NCBI RefSeq assembly: GCF_004210375.1
Contig: NC_134837.1
Span: forward strand, 161,675,310 to 161,739,309
Direction: 5' to 3'
Origin: Tachypleus tridentatus
Taxonomy: Eukaryota > Arthropoda > Merostomata > Xiphosura > Limulidae
Length of the DNA: 64,000 nt
Part shown: positions 24,372 through 36,330 of the stretch, one piece after another
How positions within the stretch are numbered: position 1 is the stretch's first letter
Layout: every line of letters begins with the position of its first letter
Notes under the pieces: generated by a model
Told to the model about the DNA's origin: nothing
Seen by the model: the letters and a program-made list of their open reading frames with translations, nothing else
The model's database searches: none
Position numbers and translations under genes: made by a program

Positions 24372-24690
24372 CAGGGTGAGCCAAAAGTAGGTGGACAGTA
24401 AAAAAAACATTTATTTAGAGATCACGTATACGTACAACTATATGTAATAAGACAATTATATTAATGAAAATAAAATGTTATTTATTAACGCAAATGCTCA
24501 AATTGTTTTCATTCCTAAAAGAGATTTCCAATACTCTTTTAACACCCATATTCTTTTATCTGTATTTAAAGTATTTGACATTATGGGTTCTATTAACAAT
24601 CTAAAAAAAAAGAAAACAGATTAAATTAAAACAAATGTAATTATAAAATTGTAATTATATAACAACTAATATCAATTCCTTGCTCATAAG
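24372..24690 (-). mobile_element. Internally deleted DD41D-type mariner copy
   Basis: After a TA it starts CAGGGTGAGCCAAAAGTAGG and follows the right end of the element at 33,307-34,654 in reverse complement for about 130 bp. It then jumps to the N-terminal region of that element (ACACCCATATTCTTTTATCT...). About 1 kb of transposase is missing. The far terminal repeat is not found. It lies in the 5' intron of the SLC6 copy. Confidence 0.85.
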
Positions 24691-25479
24691 GCAAATAAAT
24701 GAATAGGAAAACAAAACTCGGTCACTGTGAAATAAACAACCACAAAGGGTGCTAATTATTAAATAGTTGTTCAGGATCTAATTAATCTACGCTATAGATA
24801 CCAGTGCGATCTGAAACATTTATATAAATCAATAAAAAGTAAGCATTTGAAAATAAGGTATATCTTGTGGAAAAAATCACAATGTAACTCTAGCTATATC
24901 ATCTCAGGTATAACACAAACTCTAGATATATGGTCTAACGTACAATTCCAACAAAACAACAACAAAAAAAACAAGTACATTCTAAACTGTAACAAAGTAA
25001 CGTTCCAAAACTTCCAAAAATCAAAACTGATACAAAATTTACGAATTGAAATAGATCACAGTTACTATTTTTTACTTTATTTTTATTTCAGATTCAAAAT
25101 AGTGTTGTGATGAGAAGATATTATTTAAGCGTTTTTATTTTTAAAAAAGCAGCCCCCTGGTTAAGTATTTAAAAATTATTACATCAAGAAACATTTTAAA
25201 ATTAACTATGGTGCATGGATGTTTCAGTTATATTCTAATTTATCGATTTCAAGACACTTAAAATATTCTAAGGTGGAATAATGGTTATTAAACGTCTTGT
25301 TTTTAAAAAAAAAGTTAAATTATTTAGTACCAACGTTTTAATAATTAGATAAGAGAGAATCGTTTACTTATGATTTAAAATATAAAAACATGTTAAAACA
25401 AAATACTTAAAGTCACTCACCTGTTTAATGTTACTCTTCAAAAATAACTAAATTCCGAAGTCGATGATACTGCTAACAA

Positions 25480-25742
25480 TGAAATAAACTGGTATAAACA
25501 CTTCTTTGTTCTTATACAGCGAACAATAAAACTGGTATAAACACTTAGTTCTTATACAGCTAATAATGAAACAAACTTGTATAAATACTTCTCAGTTCTT
25601 ATACAGCTAATAATGAAACAAACTGGTGTAAACACTTCTTAGTTCTTATACAGCTAATAATAAAACAAACTGGTATCAACACTCTTAGTTCTTATACAAT
25701 TAATAATGGAACAAACTGGTATCAACACTTCTTAGTTCTTTT
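25480..25742. repeat. About 50-bp minisatellite, six units
   Basis: Units hold CTGGTATAAACACTTCTTAG then TTCTTATACAGCTAATAATG, with length variation of a few bases. It lies just upstream of the probable noncoding first exon of the minus SLC6 copy. Confidence 0.9.
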
Positions 25743-27079
25743 GAGTATAAACTCAAATATTTTGTGAAAGTGCTGAAAATCGAGTTCACTATTATGACTT
25801 GTACAGGAGCGAAACGACTGATGTCCAGCGATCAATATAAAGCACGTGATAGAATGTTGAAAGACAGTTATATTTAGTAAAACAAAGTAACTGTACACAG
25901 AAATGAGTGAAGTCTCTCCAATTTTGTCAATTGTTAAATGTAAGTTGTCTACAACGAGCAAAACAAAACGTGTCTTCAGAGTGTCTACTCATATAAACTT
26001 GGTAAGTCTTTCTCACCGGCACGTTCTTCAACTTCAAGATTTTCATTTACTTTGTGTTTAACGATAGTTCCCATTTTGCTGTCTGGGATCGCTAGTGGAG
26101 TAACGACCGAGTTTCTCATTGGTTGCTACTGATAAGCATGGAAATTACCATTGAGGATGTGAGTGAAGGCGCGAAAGATGTACATGTTACCACGTGGTAG
26201 TACGTGAGCTGTAATATGAAGTAGCACAATCGCATGATTCAATGACGACCACTCGCAGTGACAGAAATAAAAAAGCAAAACAAAAGCAGAACTATATTTC
26301 ATAAACAGAATGATCACGTTCTATCAGTAGCTTGATTAAATCAACATAACCACTACATACACTTTTTCACAAACCTTAACTTCCAAGAAAAATAAACTTC
26401 CAAGTTTGTTATTACTTATATTAAGACACGACAATTTGTTATTACTAATATTGGAAGGTGACTTTGTTATTACTAATTTTAGGAGGTGACTTTGTGATTA
26501 CTTAAATTAAAATGACCGTTTGTTATTACTCGGGTATGACTCTTTGTAATTCAGTACTAGCTGTTGAGGAACGAAAACTGTTTATCGTATAAAAAGACAA
26601 TACAAGATAACGTGCCTCTTTCATCTTTTGTTATTTAATCTGTAATCACTTCATTAGATGATAATTCAATATTATGCTTTGTAGAAGGTAATAACTGACC
26701 CATTTAACTTATTAAACGAAAAATTCATATGAACTTAAAAGTGTGTCCTGTTTCAGGGCTGTTGTATTCGATACAAACCATGTATACTGTCGGGCGAATT
26801 GCAGTTAACATACGCTGGGGGATGAATGTTAAACACACACATACATTCATCAGTGACTAGTATATATATATATGTATCTGTGTTCTTCCCTATACCACCA
26901 GAGGGTAATATGAATAAACTTCTGTATACCAGAGACTATTATATGTGTGTGTGTGTATATACATATTTATATATGTTTATGGCTTAAACATTTATGGTTA
27001 TAATATGTATATATAATTGTTTATACAAAAGACTGCATACATATGTTTTTGTCTATACCACAACCCTTTTGGTCTTTAT
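25743..27079. other. Upstream flank of the SLC6 copy with simple repeats
   Basis: A degenerate tandem repeat around TTTGTTATTACT occupies 26,395-26,545 (about four units). TA- and TG-rich microsatellite lies at 26,860-27,010. No coding exon recognised. The former promoter may lie at 25,750-26,120, but no definite element was seen. Confidence 0.45.
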
Positions 27080-27948
27080 GGATGCAAAAAACGGCTCGTT
27101 TGGGTTGAGAAAATATTTTACATAAAAGAGCGAACAACATTTCGACCTCCTTCGGTCATCGTCAAGTTCACAAAGAAAGAGGTAACTGACCGGAAGCTGA
27201 CCACATGTTTGGAAAGGGTTGTGTCACTGAGTGTCGGAATGTAGAGGGCGGTGTTAGATGTTTGAATGCATAATTTTATTTATTTTATTATATTAATATA
27301 GTTATAAAGGCGTTCCTTTATATTGGTTTATTTTGGGTTTAAATTGTTGTATAAGTAAGGCTTCTTTAATTTTGCGTTTGTTTATGTTTGTTTCTTTATT
27401 TAGTATTTGAGTGTTTTCTATGGTTATGTTGTGTTTATTTGACTTGCAGTGTTCGAAAACGTGTGAAGGTGACTTTTTATGCCGCCATAAAACTATGCTC
27501 ACCAGATAAAATTAACGACAAATTAGACAAAATAAAACAATACTTCATCAACATCAATAAGTTTCCTCCACAAACCGTAGAAAACATTATACGCACACAC
27601 CTAGACAGAAAGCAAAATCAACCAACAAAAGTAAATATATCTCACGAATCAAAAAATCGCGAAACCATATACTGCTGCATTCCATATATTCCTGACATCA
27701 GCAGACAAATAACCAACATTTGGCAAAAACTAGTAACAAAATATGACATTCCAGTTAATACCAAATTTATTCAAAAACCAGGCACAAAACTAAGGTCTAT
27801 ACTATGTAAAAACTACACTGACAAACACCACACCAACATTATTTATAAAATACAATGTGATAACTGCCACGACTTCTATATTGGAGAAACAAGTAGAAAA
27901 ATGGAAACCAGATTCAAAGAAAATAAAAAAGTCACCTTCACACGTTAA
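27080..27948. mobile_element. Penelope-like element, 3' part with inverted 5' portion
   Basis: Two oppositely oriented pieces of one element. The minus-strand piece (about 27,080-27,480) carries the C-terminal end (SHVFEHCKSNKHNITIEN) and a 3' noncoding part. The plus-strand piece (about 27,480-27,948) carries the region upstream of it, including KIQCDNCHDFYIGETSRK, the GIY-YIG endonuclease signature that Penelope-like elements carry after their reverse transcriptase. Both pieces share about 20 bp at the internal junction. The arrangement (inverted 5' segment joined to the 3' segment) resembles twin priming. The reverse transcriptase core is not present, so the copy is broken. Confidence 0.8.
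27133..27170 (-). ncRNA. Hammerhead-like motif in the Penelope-like terminus
   Basis: The reverse complement reads TTGACGATGACCGAAGGAGG then TCGAAATGTTG. It has a GACC/GGTC stem II with a GAAGGA loop and the GAAA box. The first core base is U instead of the invariant C, so this copy is probably inactive. Hammerhead ribozymes are known from Penelope-like elements; the assignment here is by motif only. Confidence 0.5.
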
Positions 27949-28090
27949 TATGTATAAATTTCATCTAAATCAAACTATACTTTTAGAAATATATGTAAAA
28001 ACAAAACTTTCGTAATAATTTTGTATGCTGTATATGTTATTGCTTGTACCAGAAGCTTTTATATATATATATATATATCTTAGGATAGGA

Positions 28091-28369
28091 TTGTTTGTTT
28101 GTTTTTGAATTTCGCACAAAGCTACTCGAGGGCTATCTGTGCTAGCCGTCCCTAATTTAGCAGTGTAAGACTAGAGGGAAGGCAGCTAGTCATCACCACC
28201 CACCGCCAACTCTTGGGCTACTCTTTTACTACTGAAAAGTGGGATTGACCGTCACATTATAACGCTCCCACGGCTGGGAGGGTGAGCATGTTTGGCGCTA
28301 CTCGGGCAAGAACCCGCGATTCTCAGATTACGAAGCGCACGCCTTAACGCGCTAGGCAATGCCAGGCCC
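28091..28369 (-). mobile_element. tRNA-derived SINE, family 1, with target duplication
   Basis: Full-length minus-strand copy. Flanks are CTTAGGATAGGA (28,079-28,090) and CTTAGGAAAGGA (28,370-28,381), 11 of 12 identical. The head at the right reads GGCCTGGCATTGCCTAGCGC in reverse complement. Confidence 0.9.
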
Positions 28370-28614
28370 CTTAGGAAAGGAATTCCCAAACGTTCAGACC
28401 TGCGGAGTTTCACATCAGAAAATAAACAAAACATTTTGGAGCATTAATAAAAAAATACACTAAAAATAGAAACAATCGGTCGCTAGCTTTTAGAATATAA
28501 ATTTATTAAAATATCACTATTTAAAGAAAATATTTTACTTCTACTTATTGTTCAAAAATTTTTGCTTGCAAATGTTATATCAGTAAAAGTACAGTGTACT
28601 TATTTATTTATTAG

Positions 28615-29935
28615 TGGCTCCGACTGGCTCGATTTTGTTCACAAAGTAGTTCAATATTTAGAGTTATGGCTGTTACGTGTAAGCGCAGATCATCTTCAGT
28701 ATTTAGCCTATTTCTAAATTTGTAGTTGTATACAGTGAAAATGTTTGCTCTCAAAGATATGTTGTTGAAAAATGCGTTAAAATTTTCAAAGCTCTGTTAC
28801 TTATTTCAATGCTTCCCATGGCCATTTGAATCCAAAATTGTGTAATTTCTTTCTGCTGAAATTTTGAGTTTAGGGTGTAATGAGTTGAAATTTCGTCCTC
28901 CGCTAGTACAGCGGTAAGTCTATGAATTTACAACGCTAAAATCAGGGGTTTGATTCCCCTCGGTGGGCTCAGCAGATAGCCCGATATGGCTTTACTATAA
29001 GAAAAAACATACACACGCAGTTGAAATTTCTAAAAGCTGTTTTTCTCTTTCAAGGACAATCATTGGTATTTGAAGAGTCAACAAAGGGATTTTGAATTCA
29101 CAATATTTTTTTTTTTTAAATTAGAGGGAAAGTACTCCTCAACAGTTGTACACAAATCAGATACGTGCTGCAAGACTGAAACTTTTGTATCTTCACTTAA
29201 GGAAATTTCATTTTCCTTAAGTAATCAAGTTCTTCCATAAGTATACATTTACCCCAAAGTTTAGCTTACGTTGAAGCACTTTCATTTCACTCTGAACTTT
29301 GAAGTACGTTACCCTGGTACCATGCATTGTAACATTCATTTCATTTAGACAGGCAAATACATCCTAAAGATAAGCCACTTTCTGCACCCAGCATTTGTCT
29401 CTTAATTTGTATGCAAGTTCAAAATGGCATTCAGATAAAAAGAAAACTATCTCCTCACGCAATTCGTAAAACAGAGCAAGCACTTTGCTCCGACAAAACC
29501 ATCGGACTTCAGTATGAAACAGCAAATTTTTATACAAACTTCCCATATCCTTAAAGACTAAACTGAAAATCCTCACATTGAGCGGTCTTCATTTTATAAA
29601 CTTAACTATTTTAGGACATCTCAATACCTCTTTCAAGTCTTCTGGCATTCGTTTCGTTTTTCTTTTTTATGTGTGCCACATTTTTTTAATTGGAAGTGTT
29701 TGGTTTCTATATGCCGTTTTAACTTAGTTGGATGCAAAGTACTGTTACTGAATACTGTTCCATATTCAACACACAACCCATTAGGTCCATCTTCATTACC
29801 TGTTCATGCGAAACCATGTTGAACAAAACTTTCACCATACTTTCATTTCTTTCTTGTTTCAGTACCCCATGCATCATCCTGTATTGAAATGCTTGCACGC
29901 GACTATAACGCTGATGAATTATTATTAGGCCTAAA
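28615..29935 (-). mobile_element. hAT transposon, Charlie/ZBED-like, decayed
   Basis: Read on the minus strand, in order: a BED-type zinc-finger remnant (CVEYGTVFSNSTLHPTKLKR then HIETKH) near 29,660-29,810; a mid segment at 29,364-29,576 (SLYKNLLFHTEVRWFCRSKV) typical of hAT-derived ZBED5/SCAND3-like proteins; DVFACLNEMNVTMHGTRVTY near 29,300; and a dimerisation segment near 28,650-28,800 (ALKILTHFSTTYL). The catalytic central part is missing and several stops interrupt the rest. A family 2 SINE is inserted in its C-terminal part. Terminal repeats were not identified. Confidence 0.75.
28895..29018 (+). mobile_element. tRNA-derived SINE, family 2, inserted in the Charlie-like hAT
   Basis: CCGCTAGTACAGCGGTAAGT head, GGGGTTTGATTCCCCTCGGT B-box region and GCCCGATATGGCTTTACTAT tail. 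It is flanked by an exact 12-bp repeat AGTTGAAATTTC (28,883-28,894 and 29,019-29,030). The nested position shows that it is younger than the hAT insertion. Confidence 0.9.
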
Positions 29936-30689
29936 CCTAGAAAGATTTTTACTAGTATAAGATTTATTACTGATATTGAGCCACATATCCATTATAATGG
30001 TGACAACTAATCATTAATTATATCTTATATCTTTTGCACTTCAAACAAAAGTATTTTCACAAACACAAAATAGCTTCTTAATGAAAACTCGTTCAAGCAC
30101 TTATGTTTCATCATCATACAATGACATGCTGACCTTGGATCAGTGCTGCCATAACGAAGTCAGAAATAAAGATTTGTGGAAAAAAGGCAAGGCCACTAGA
30201 ATAATATATTTTTCTGAAGGAAAAGGATAACCTATTATTTTTACAATTTTTAACAGACGTTTTTACACCAAGTAACAAATTACAAAGCCAGAACGAAATG
30301 AAACAAAACTAAACATGACCTCATGAAGCTTATTGATACCAAGTTTGTCTAATTAAACAACAATGAATCTAACCTAACCTAATAAATACCAATTATAATT
30401 GTCATAAATATAATTATAGTTCATACAAATATACTTTGAAATTGCATCTAATTGTATCACAACGTTTCAAATTTGGACAAGTTTCAGTTATGACGTCATG
30501 TTTCACTTTGTGAAATCTACACTTGACTACGAACAGTGTTTGATAACTACGATCAAAAGAAAAGCTGTACTGAGAGTTGAAGAAAGGAGATTAAAGAGGA
30601 TTTATCCTTAAACTACAAGATTATCTTCAATGACCAGTGTTTCCTCTTTTATTGTACGTGTTTGTTTATGTGTAATACTGCTTTAACTA
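29936..30689. other. Gene-free stretch
   Basis: AT-rich. The left end may still belong to the hAT relic. No coding exon or repeat was recognised. Confidence 0.35.
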
Positions 30690-30995
30690 TTATCCTCCTC
30701 ATGACTACCGAATAGGTTGTGTATTGTTGTGTTTATATGTGAAATATTCCTTCGACTATTACCCCACGTGGTGACTCTACTGAATAGGTTCTGTTTTGTT
30801 GTGTTTATATGCGAAATATTCCTTCGACTATTACCCCACGTGGTGACTCTACTGAATAGGTTCTGTTTTGTTGTGTTTATATGCGAAATATTCCTTCGAC
30901 TATTACCCCACGTGGTGACTCTACTGAATAGGTTCTGTATTGTTGTGTTTTATATGTGAAATATTCCTTTGACTATTACCCCGCTTGGTGACTAG
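30690..30995. repeat. 72-bp minisatellite, about four units
   Basis: Units contain TGTTGTGTTTATATGCGAAA then TATTCCTTCGACTATTACCC and CACGTGGTGACTCTACTGAA. Two central units are identical. Because 72 is a multiple of three, an open frame with a 24-residue repeat (FICEIFLRLLPHVV...) runs through it. There is no start context or homology, and the frame is probably incidental. Confidence 0.9.
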
Positions 30996-33306
30996 GTGAG
31001 ATACACTTTCCAGTGGTTTTTACCAAATTACCTAAACTTCTTGACAGACAATTAGAAACTGTGTTTTATACCATCCAGTCTTTTTCTTTGTTAGTTTATT
31101 TGTTTCTGTGAGATAAATTCTGATGTATTACGTATTTTATCCTTATGTTAAAAGCCATGAAGTCAAAGTCTACTCCATGTAAATATTGCGTGTGAAAAAT
31201 GAGTGAGAAGACGCTCTGAATTAGTACTTGACTGTATACTGAAACAAAATTGCTACGTTAAGTTATAGTTTTGGTCTCACATTTTTTCTAGCAATAACAA
31301 CAAAACAAGGATCGCCAAAGCTACTAGAGTCTCCTAAGAGCAAGTGAGATGTGTATGCGGATAAACATGTGGGCAGGAGTTTTTGTGACAGATGACTGTG
31401 ACTTGTTGGTCATAAATGTTTAATAATAAATATACAACGCACGGTCCATTTGTTTTAAAATAGTAGTTATTACAATAGAACCTGCAGTTATTACATTTTA
31501 AAAGTCACCACTATACACACTTTCTGGCTGAACTCACCATCAATATCTATCTTTGTTTTTTACTAACTTCTTATCACATTTTGTACACATACTTATCAAT
31601 AGGCCAAATGTAGCCTAGAACCTTTTACACTCAACCAGATAATATATGGTTCATCAATAATCGATTACATTAATGAGAAGAATTCAGAATAGTTGAGTAA
31701 CCTGATCTCAGTTCACAACAATCGAACTACACGACAAATGACTAATAAACCATTACTTAATCAAACTTGCCATAACTATTGTTTACTTTAACGTTCACAC
31801 AATGTAAATTAAATAACATTTTCAAATTAAACTTAAAACGACACAGTGGTATATATCTAACAAACTGGTACTTTTATAACGTTATCACAACTGAAAATAA
31901 GGAGCGTATTGTTTGGTCGAGTTATAAGTGTAACTTTGCACCTACCAATATGCAGTTCAACACATTAACTGCGCGATCTAAAATAACTAGTACAACAGAA
32001 AGAAGGAATATATATCTTATTTCACTCAAATTATCTATGGATAATATTGCTGAAAAATGATTATAGGTACAGACACAGGTTATCCAAATGCGATACTTTT
32101 TAATTTAATTTGTATGTGTGTGTAGTCGTCAGAATTTAAAGAATGTCATAATTAATGCCCTTTTAACAGGGTCATCTAGTAGCTACACCATTGATGTAAA
32201 TCAAAGAGAAAAAGACCCACCACCGAGCTTGTGACATTAACCCAGTTTCACTGAATTAATTTATTACACCTATGCTTTCTACCATCTAACCAGTTTTCTA
32301 CCTAGTGATACAATATATTTCCTCCAACACACACAGAAATAATTTGTACAAGAAAGACTTTCATGTGGTACCATGTTAAAGGTTTTATAAATATCTTAAA
32401 ATCTAAATTCACCAAATCCACACCCGTTTCCTCTTTCACATAAGCATTAACCTCTTCAAAGAGTGTCGTAAGATTTGTAAAGCAATATTTTTACCAAGTG
32501 GAACAATACTAACTATCGAATAACATTTTACACTTCGTAAATCATTTCCCATCAGACTTTCCAAAACGTTTCCCACAACTGACGTTAAGATTAATGAATG
32601 AGCTTATAATTACAGTGACAATGTTTATTCTTTCCCTAGAAAAGAGGAGTTACATTAGGTGACTTTCAATCCTCTGGTTCCTGCCCACTATTCAAGGACT
32701 TTGAAGAAATGGAAGCCAAGAAACAATATAAATGCATTTACTTATGAACTTAAGAGTTCGTTTGATGATTTGTAAAGTCTTTTCCATCCTTTGAATCTCG
32801 ATATTTACCCTTACAAATTTTTATCACAGTAAGTAAACTACTAATTGACGTTGAGGTTACTATTTCTAACTATAGTTTTGTATTTACTGTGGGAATTTCT
32901 TGAAAATTGAAAGAAAGTAGAGTGAAAGAGAAATGCAAACAAAAACAAGCCAATGCTATAAGCTCGTGGTGGACAGAGCTCTTTGTGTAACTTTGTGGTT
33001 AACTACAAACAAACATATTATCAGGTCAATGGGAGATGTAGTAGTAGTCTGGATTCTTTTATTTTTTTTTATCATTGCATTTTAAGAACAACGAGTGCTA
33101 TCGTGAGAATAAGATTAAATGAGTGAATTGTAATTATTATCGATTTTATTTACGTCACTACCGAACCTGTGAGTCTGTGACCAATATTTATAGGTTCACT
33201 ATAACACACATTTAATACGTGAAGTGCTACTTTACATTTTGTCAGTCTAAAGATAATTTGCGCTATCAAACATAGTGTATAAGAAGTGTCCCATCGTACT
33301 GATATA
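30996..33306. other. Gene-free stretch
   Basis: AT-rich. A diverged SINE family 3 tail (GTGGTGGACAGAGCTCTTTG...) lies near 32,963-33,015. No exon recognised; the longest open frame (31,779-32,060, 93 codons) has no recognisable motif. Confidence 0.4.
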
Positions 33307-34654
33307 CAGGGTGAGCCAAAAGTAGGTGGACAGCATTTGGAATAGGTTTATGTATCGGTTATATTAATGCAATTGTATATTATAACTATGTTGCAACTAT
33401 ATTATTTGTGTTATATAATTACATTTGTTTTAATTTAATCTGTTTTTTTTTTTTTTTTTTTAGATTGTTAATAGAACCCATAATGTCAAATACTTTAAAT
33501 ACAGATAAAATAATATGGGTGTTAAAAGAGTATTGGAAATCTCAAAATACTGAAACCGTAAGGAGAAAGTGGGTTGAAACATTTGATACTCCAGCTCCAA
33601 AAAGACAAACCATTTACCGTATCCGTGACAAATTCGACGCCACTGGCTCAATCCTTAATGCTGCTAAAAGTGGTCGACCCAAAACAGTCTGTACAGAGAA
33701 TAATAAGCAACGTGTTGCCGATGCATTTGTTCAAAGTCCAAACAAATCCACCAGAAGAGCTTCTATGGAATTGAACATACCACAAACCTCTATTAGGCGA
33801 ATTATAACGCAAATTGGGTTGAAACCCTATCGACCACAACTAATTCATGGCTTATTGGAGATGATCCAGACAGGCGACTGCAATTTAGTGAAATTATGCT
33901 GAACAAATTGAAGAAAACCCAGGAATGTTAGATAACATTGTGTGGAGTGATGAAGCTTCTTTTAAATTATCCGGTCATGTCAGTAGACATAATCGTGTTT
34001 ACTGGTATAGTGAGAACATGCATTTAACATTAGAACAACAGCTAAATCAGCCTGGTGTCAATGTTTGGGGTGGTATTTCAAGTTCTGGTGTTTATGGACC
34101 ATTTTTTTTGGACGGAACAATTACAGGAGATAAGTATTTCGAAATTCTAAGGAATCAAGTTGTTCCCCAGTTACAGCAACAACCTAATTTACATGACTTT
34201 TATTTTCAACAAGATGGGGCCCCTCCACATTATTCCAAAGGAGTTCGTGAGTATCTTGATGAAACATTTCTATTGAAATGGATTGGTCGAAGAGGTCCAA
34301 TCGATTGGCCGGCACGTTCACCGGACTTGACCCCTATGGATTTTTTCTTTTGGGGAGTACTCAAGGAAAAAGTTTATAGTCAAAAACCAAGAAGTGTCGG
34401 TGATTTAAAAAATTACATAAGAGATGCATTTCAAGAAATTAATGCCCAGAGTGACTTGTGCAAAAATGTTTGTCGAAGCGTAAGAGGTAGACTTCAAAGC
34501 TGTGTAAATCAAGAAGGAAAACAATTTGAGCATTTGCGTTAATAAATAACATTTTATTTTCATTAATATAATTGTCTTATTACATATAGTTGTACGCATA
34601 CGTGATCTCTAAATAAATGTTTTTTTACTGTCCACCTACTTTTGGCTCACCCTG
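33307..34654 (+). mobile_element. Mariner-like transposon of DD41D type, complete ends
   Basis: It is flanked by TA on both sides. Perfect terminal inverted repeats of 27 bp start CAGGGTGAGCCAAAAGTAGG. The 1,348-bp length suits a mariner with one transposase gene. The same termini occur on the deleted copy at 24,372. Identical ends and a nearly intact gene argue for a relatively recent insertion compared with the other fossils in the window. Confidence 0.93.
33484..34542 (+). pseudogene. Mariner DD41D transposase with two frameshifts
   Basis: The start MSNTLNTDKIIWVLKEYWK leads into an N-terminal helix-turn-helix (TAPs-type IYRIRDKFDATGSI) and a linker with KSGRPKTV. The catalytic core has IVWSDEASFKL (first Asp), FQQDGAPPHY (second Asp) and SPDLTPMDFFFWG (third Asp). 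The last two Asp are separated by 41 residues, which fits DD41D, the signature of the rosa group. The protein would be about 350 residues. The frame changes near 33,857 and again near 33,900 by apparent one-base losses; all three catalytic residues are in the intact 3' frame (33,925-34,542). Confidence 0.88.
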
Positions 34655-34859
34655 TAGTTCTTTTTTTTATGCTGTCAATTAGTGCCTTTCTTCCATACTG
34701 GGGGCTGGAATACTAACCTTAGACAGAACAAGCTTGCTTTAAATATGATTGTAATACAGGTTTGAAAATATAAATCAACTTTGAATCTCAGAACTTTACA
34801 AAAGATTATTATTACATCAACCAAACAATTATCCGAAATATACTGATAGAAACAACTCG

Positions 34860-35516
34860 CTCACCCATTACTCATACAGTAGACTTCACTCAGTGACTCA
34901 CATATTACTCATACAGTAGACTTCACTCAGTAACTCACATATTACTTACACAGTAGACTTCACTCAGCAACTCACATATTACTCATGCAGTAGGCTTCAC
35001 TCAGTAAATCACAAAAAATACTCATACAGTAGACTTCACTCAGTAACTCACATATTACTTATATAGTAGACTTCACTCAACAACTCACATATTACTCATA
35101 CAGTAGACTTCACTCAGTAAATTACATATTACTCATACAGTAGACTTCACTCAGTAAATCACAAAAATTACTCATACAGTAGACTTCACTCAGTAACTCA
35201 CATATTACTCATACAGTAGATCTCACTCAGCAACTCACATATTACTCATACAGTAGACTTCACTCAACAACTCACATATTACTCATACCGTAGACTTCAC
35301 TCAACAACTTACATATTACTCATACAGTAGACTTCACTCAGTAAATCACATATTACTCATACAGTAGACTTCACTCAACAACTCACATATTACTCATACC
35401 GTAGACTTCACTCAACAACTTACATGTTACTCATACAGTAGACTTCACTCAGTAAATCACATATTACTTATACAGTAGACTTCACTCAGGAACTCACATA
35501 TTACTCATACAGTTAA
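34860..35516. repeat. 38-bp minisatellite, about 17 units
   Basis: Units read ACTCATACAGTAGACTTCAC then TCAGTAACTCACATATT with scattered substitutions. Higher-order similarity is visible: groups of two or three units recur (for example the variant with CATACCGTAGACTT appears twice at the same spacing). This suggests block duplications. No coding content. Confidence 0.95.
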
Positions 35517-36330
35517 AATATTTTTATAGTCTAATACAAAGCTACATGATATGTCATTTCTACTTTGCCTAACGCAGATATCGAAACTTAGGTTTTTACA
35601 TTATTAACCCGCAGACTTACCATCGTGCCTCTTAGGGGGCGTTAAATAAAGAGCAGATACACTCGAAAATACGTTTTAAGGTTCCAAGGTAAGACCCTGG
35701 TATCATCACGTTATAATTTTTATTCTCTTGCCCCTGGTAATAATAAAACGCTACTTACTTAACGCTGCATAATTTAGTGAAATATATTTGTATTGTTTAG
35801 TAATCAAGCTTAGAATTAGATCAAATGTTACAAATATTGAGATATATGATATATCAATATAAAGAATGTATTTTGACAACCATGTCAACATGATTTATTT
35901 GTCCTTACAGCTATTACCACTTGAGGGGGGACCTGTTAGTAAATAATTTTCCTGTAAATATTATTATAAAGCAATCATGAGGAGTCCACATAAAATATAG
36001 TGTTACACACAAGTCAACATTAGCAGAATAATAGACTGAAATATCTTTCAAATAGTTTTTTACATCTTATAAAATTAGTTTACAGCCAAAATTCTGAAAA
36101 ACTTTCAATCATACGTTTATCGAAAATCAAGAAACTGTTTTTATGTAAACTCATACTTGGATACAGTTTGTAATAATTTATTTACATTGTAATCTCTTTG
36201 ATGGTTGATGTAACGTGAGGAAATGAAATAAATTAAAACATGTCCTAGTCTCTGTAAGCTTAGATTTCCTCGTTAGGATGCAAAAATTGGACTGGCCTTT
36301 TGATTGTATAATATGATTGTAGTTATGAGT
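35517..36330. other. Gene-free stretch
   Basis: AT-rich, with no exon, motif or repeat recognised. Confidence 0.35.

Larger units (their letters stand above)
18535..25460 (-). pseudogene. SLC6 neurotransmitter-transporter-like gene (minus copy), truncated and disrupted
   Basis: SLC6 proteins are sodium- and chloride-driven plasma-membrane carriers with 12 membrane segments. Coding exons: 23,247-23,526 (acidic N-terminus, then [19 protein letters not shown] and [19 protein letters not shown]1), 23,011-23,140 (TM2), 22,580-22,887 (TM3, then PWESCG...NWWNTKYC of the outer loop), 20,467-20,599 (TM4), 19,933-20,059 (TM5), 19,224-19,324 (TM6), 18,922-19,052 (TM7), 18,535-18,647 (TM8, ending LILGIDSQ). 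A likely noncoding 5' exon ends at a GTGAGT donor near 25,421. Motifs fit the glycine/GABA branch. Exon phases agree throughout. Damage: two single-base losses in exon 2, one extra T in exon 5, an 82-bp insertion in exon 3, and GG in place of the GT donor after the last exon. Exons for TM9-TM12 are absent. The three single-base changes lie in homopolymers and could be assembly errors; the insertion and truncation could not. Confidence 0.85.

Noticed and set aside
30717-30959. Membrane-repeat protein encoded by the 72-bp array
   Set aside because: It is open only because the unit length is divisible by three. There is no start context, splice site or flanking conservation.
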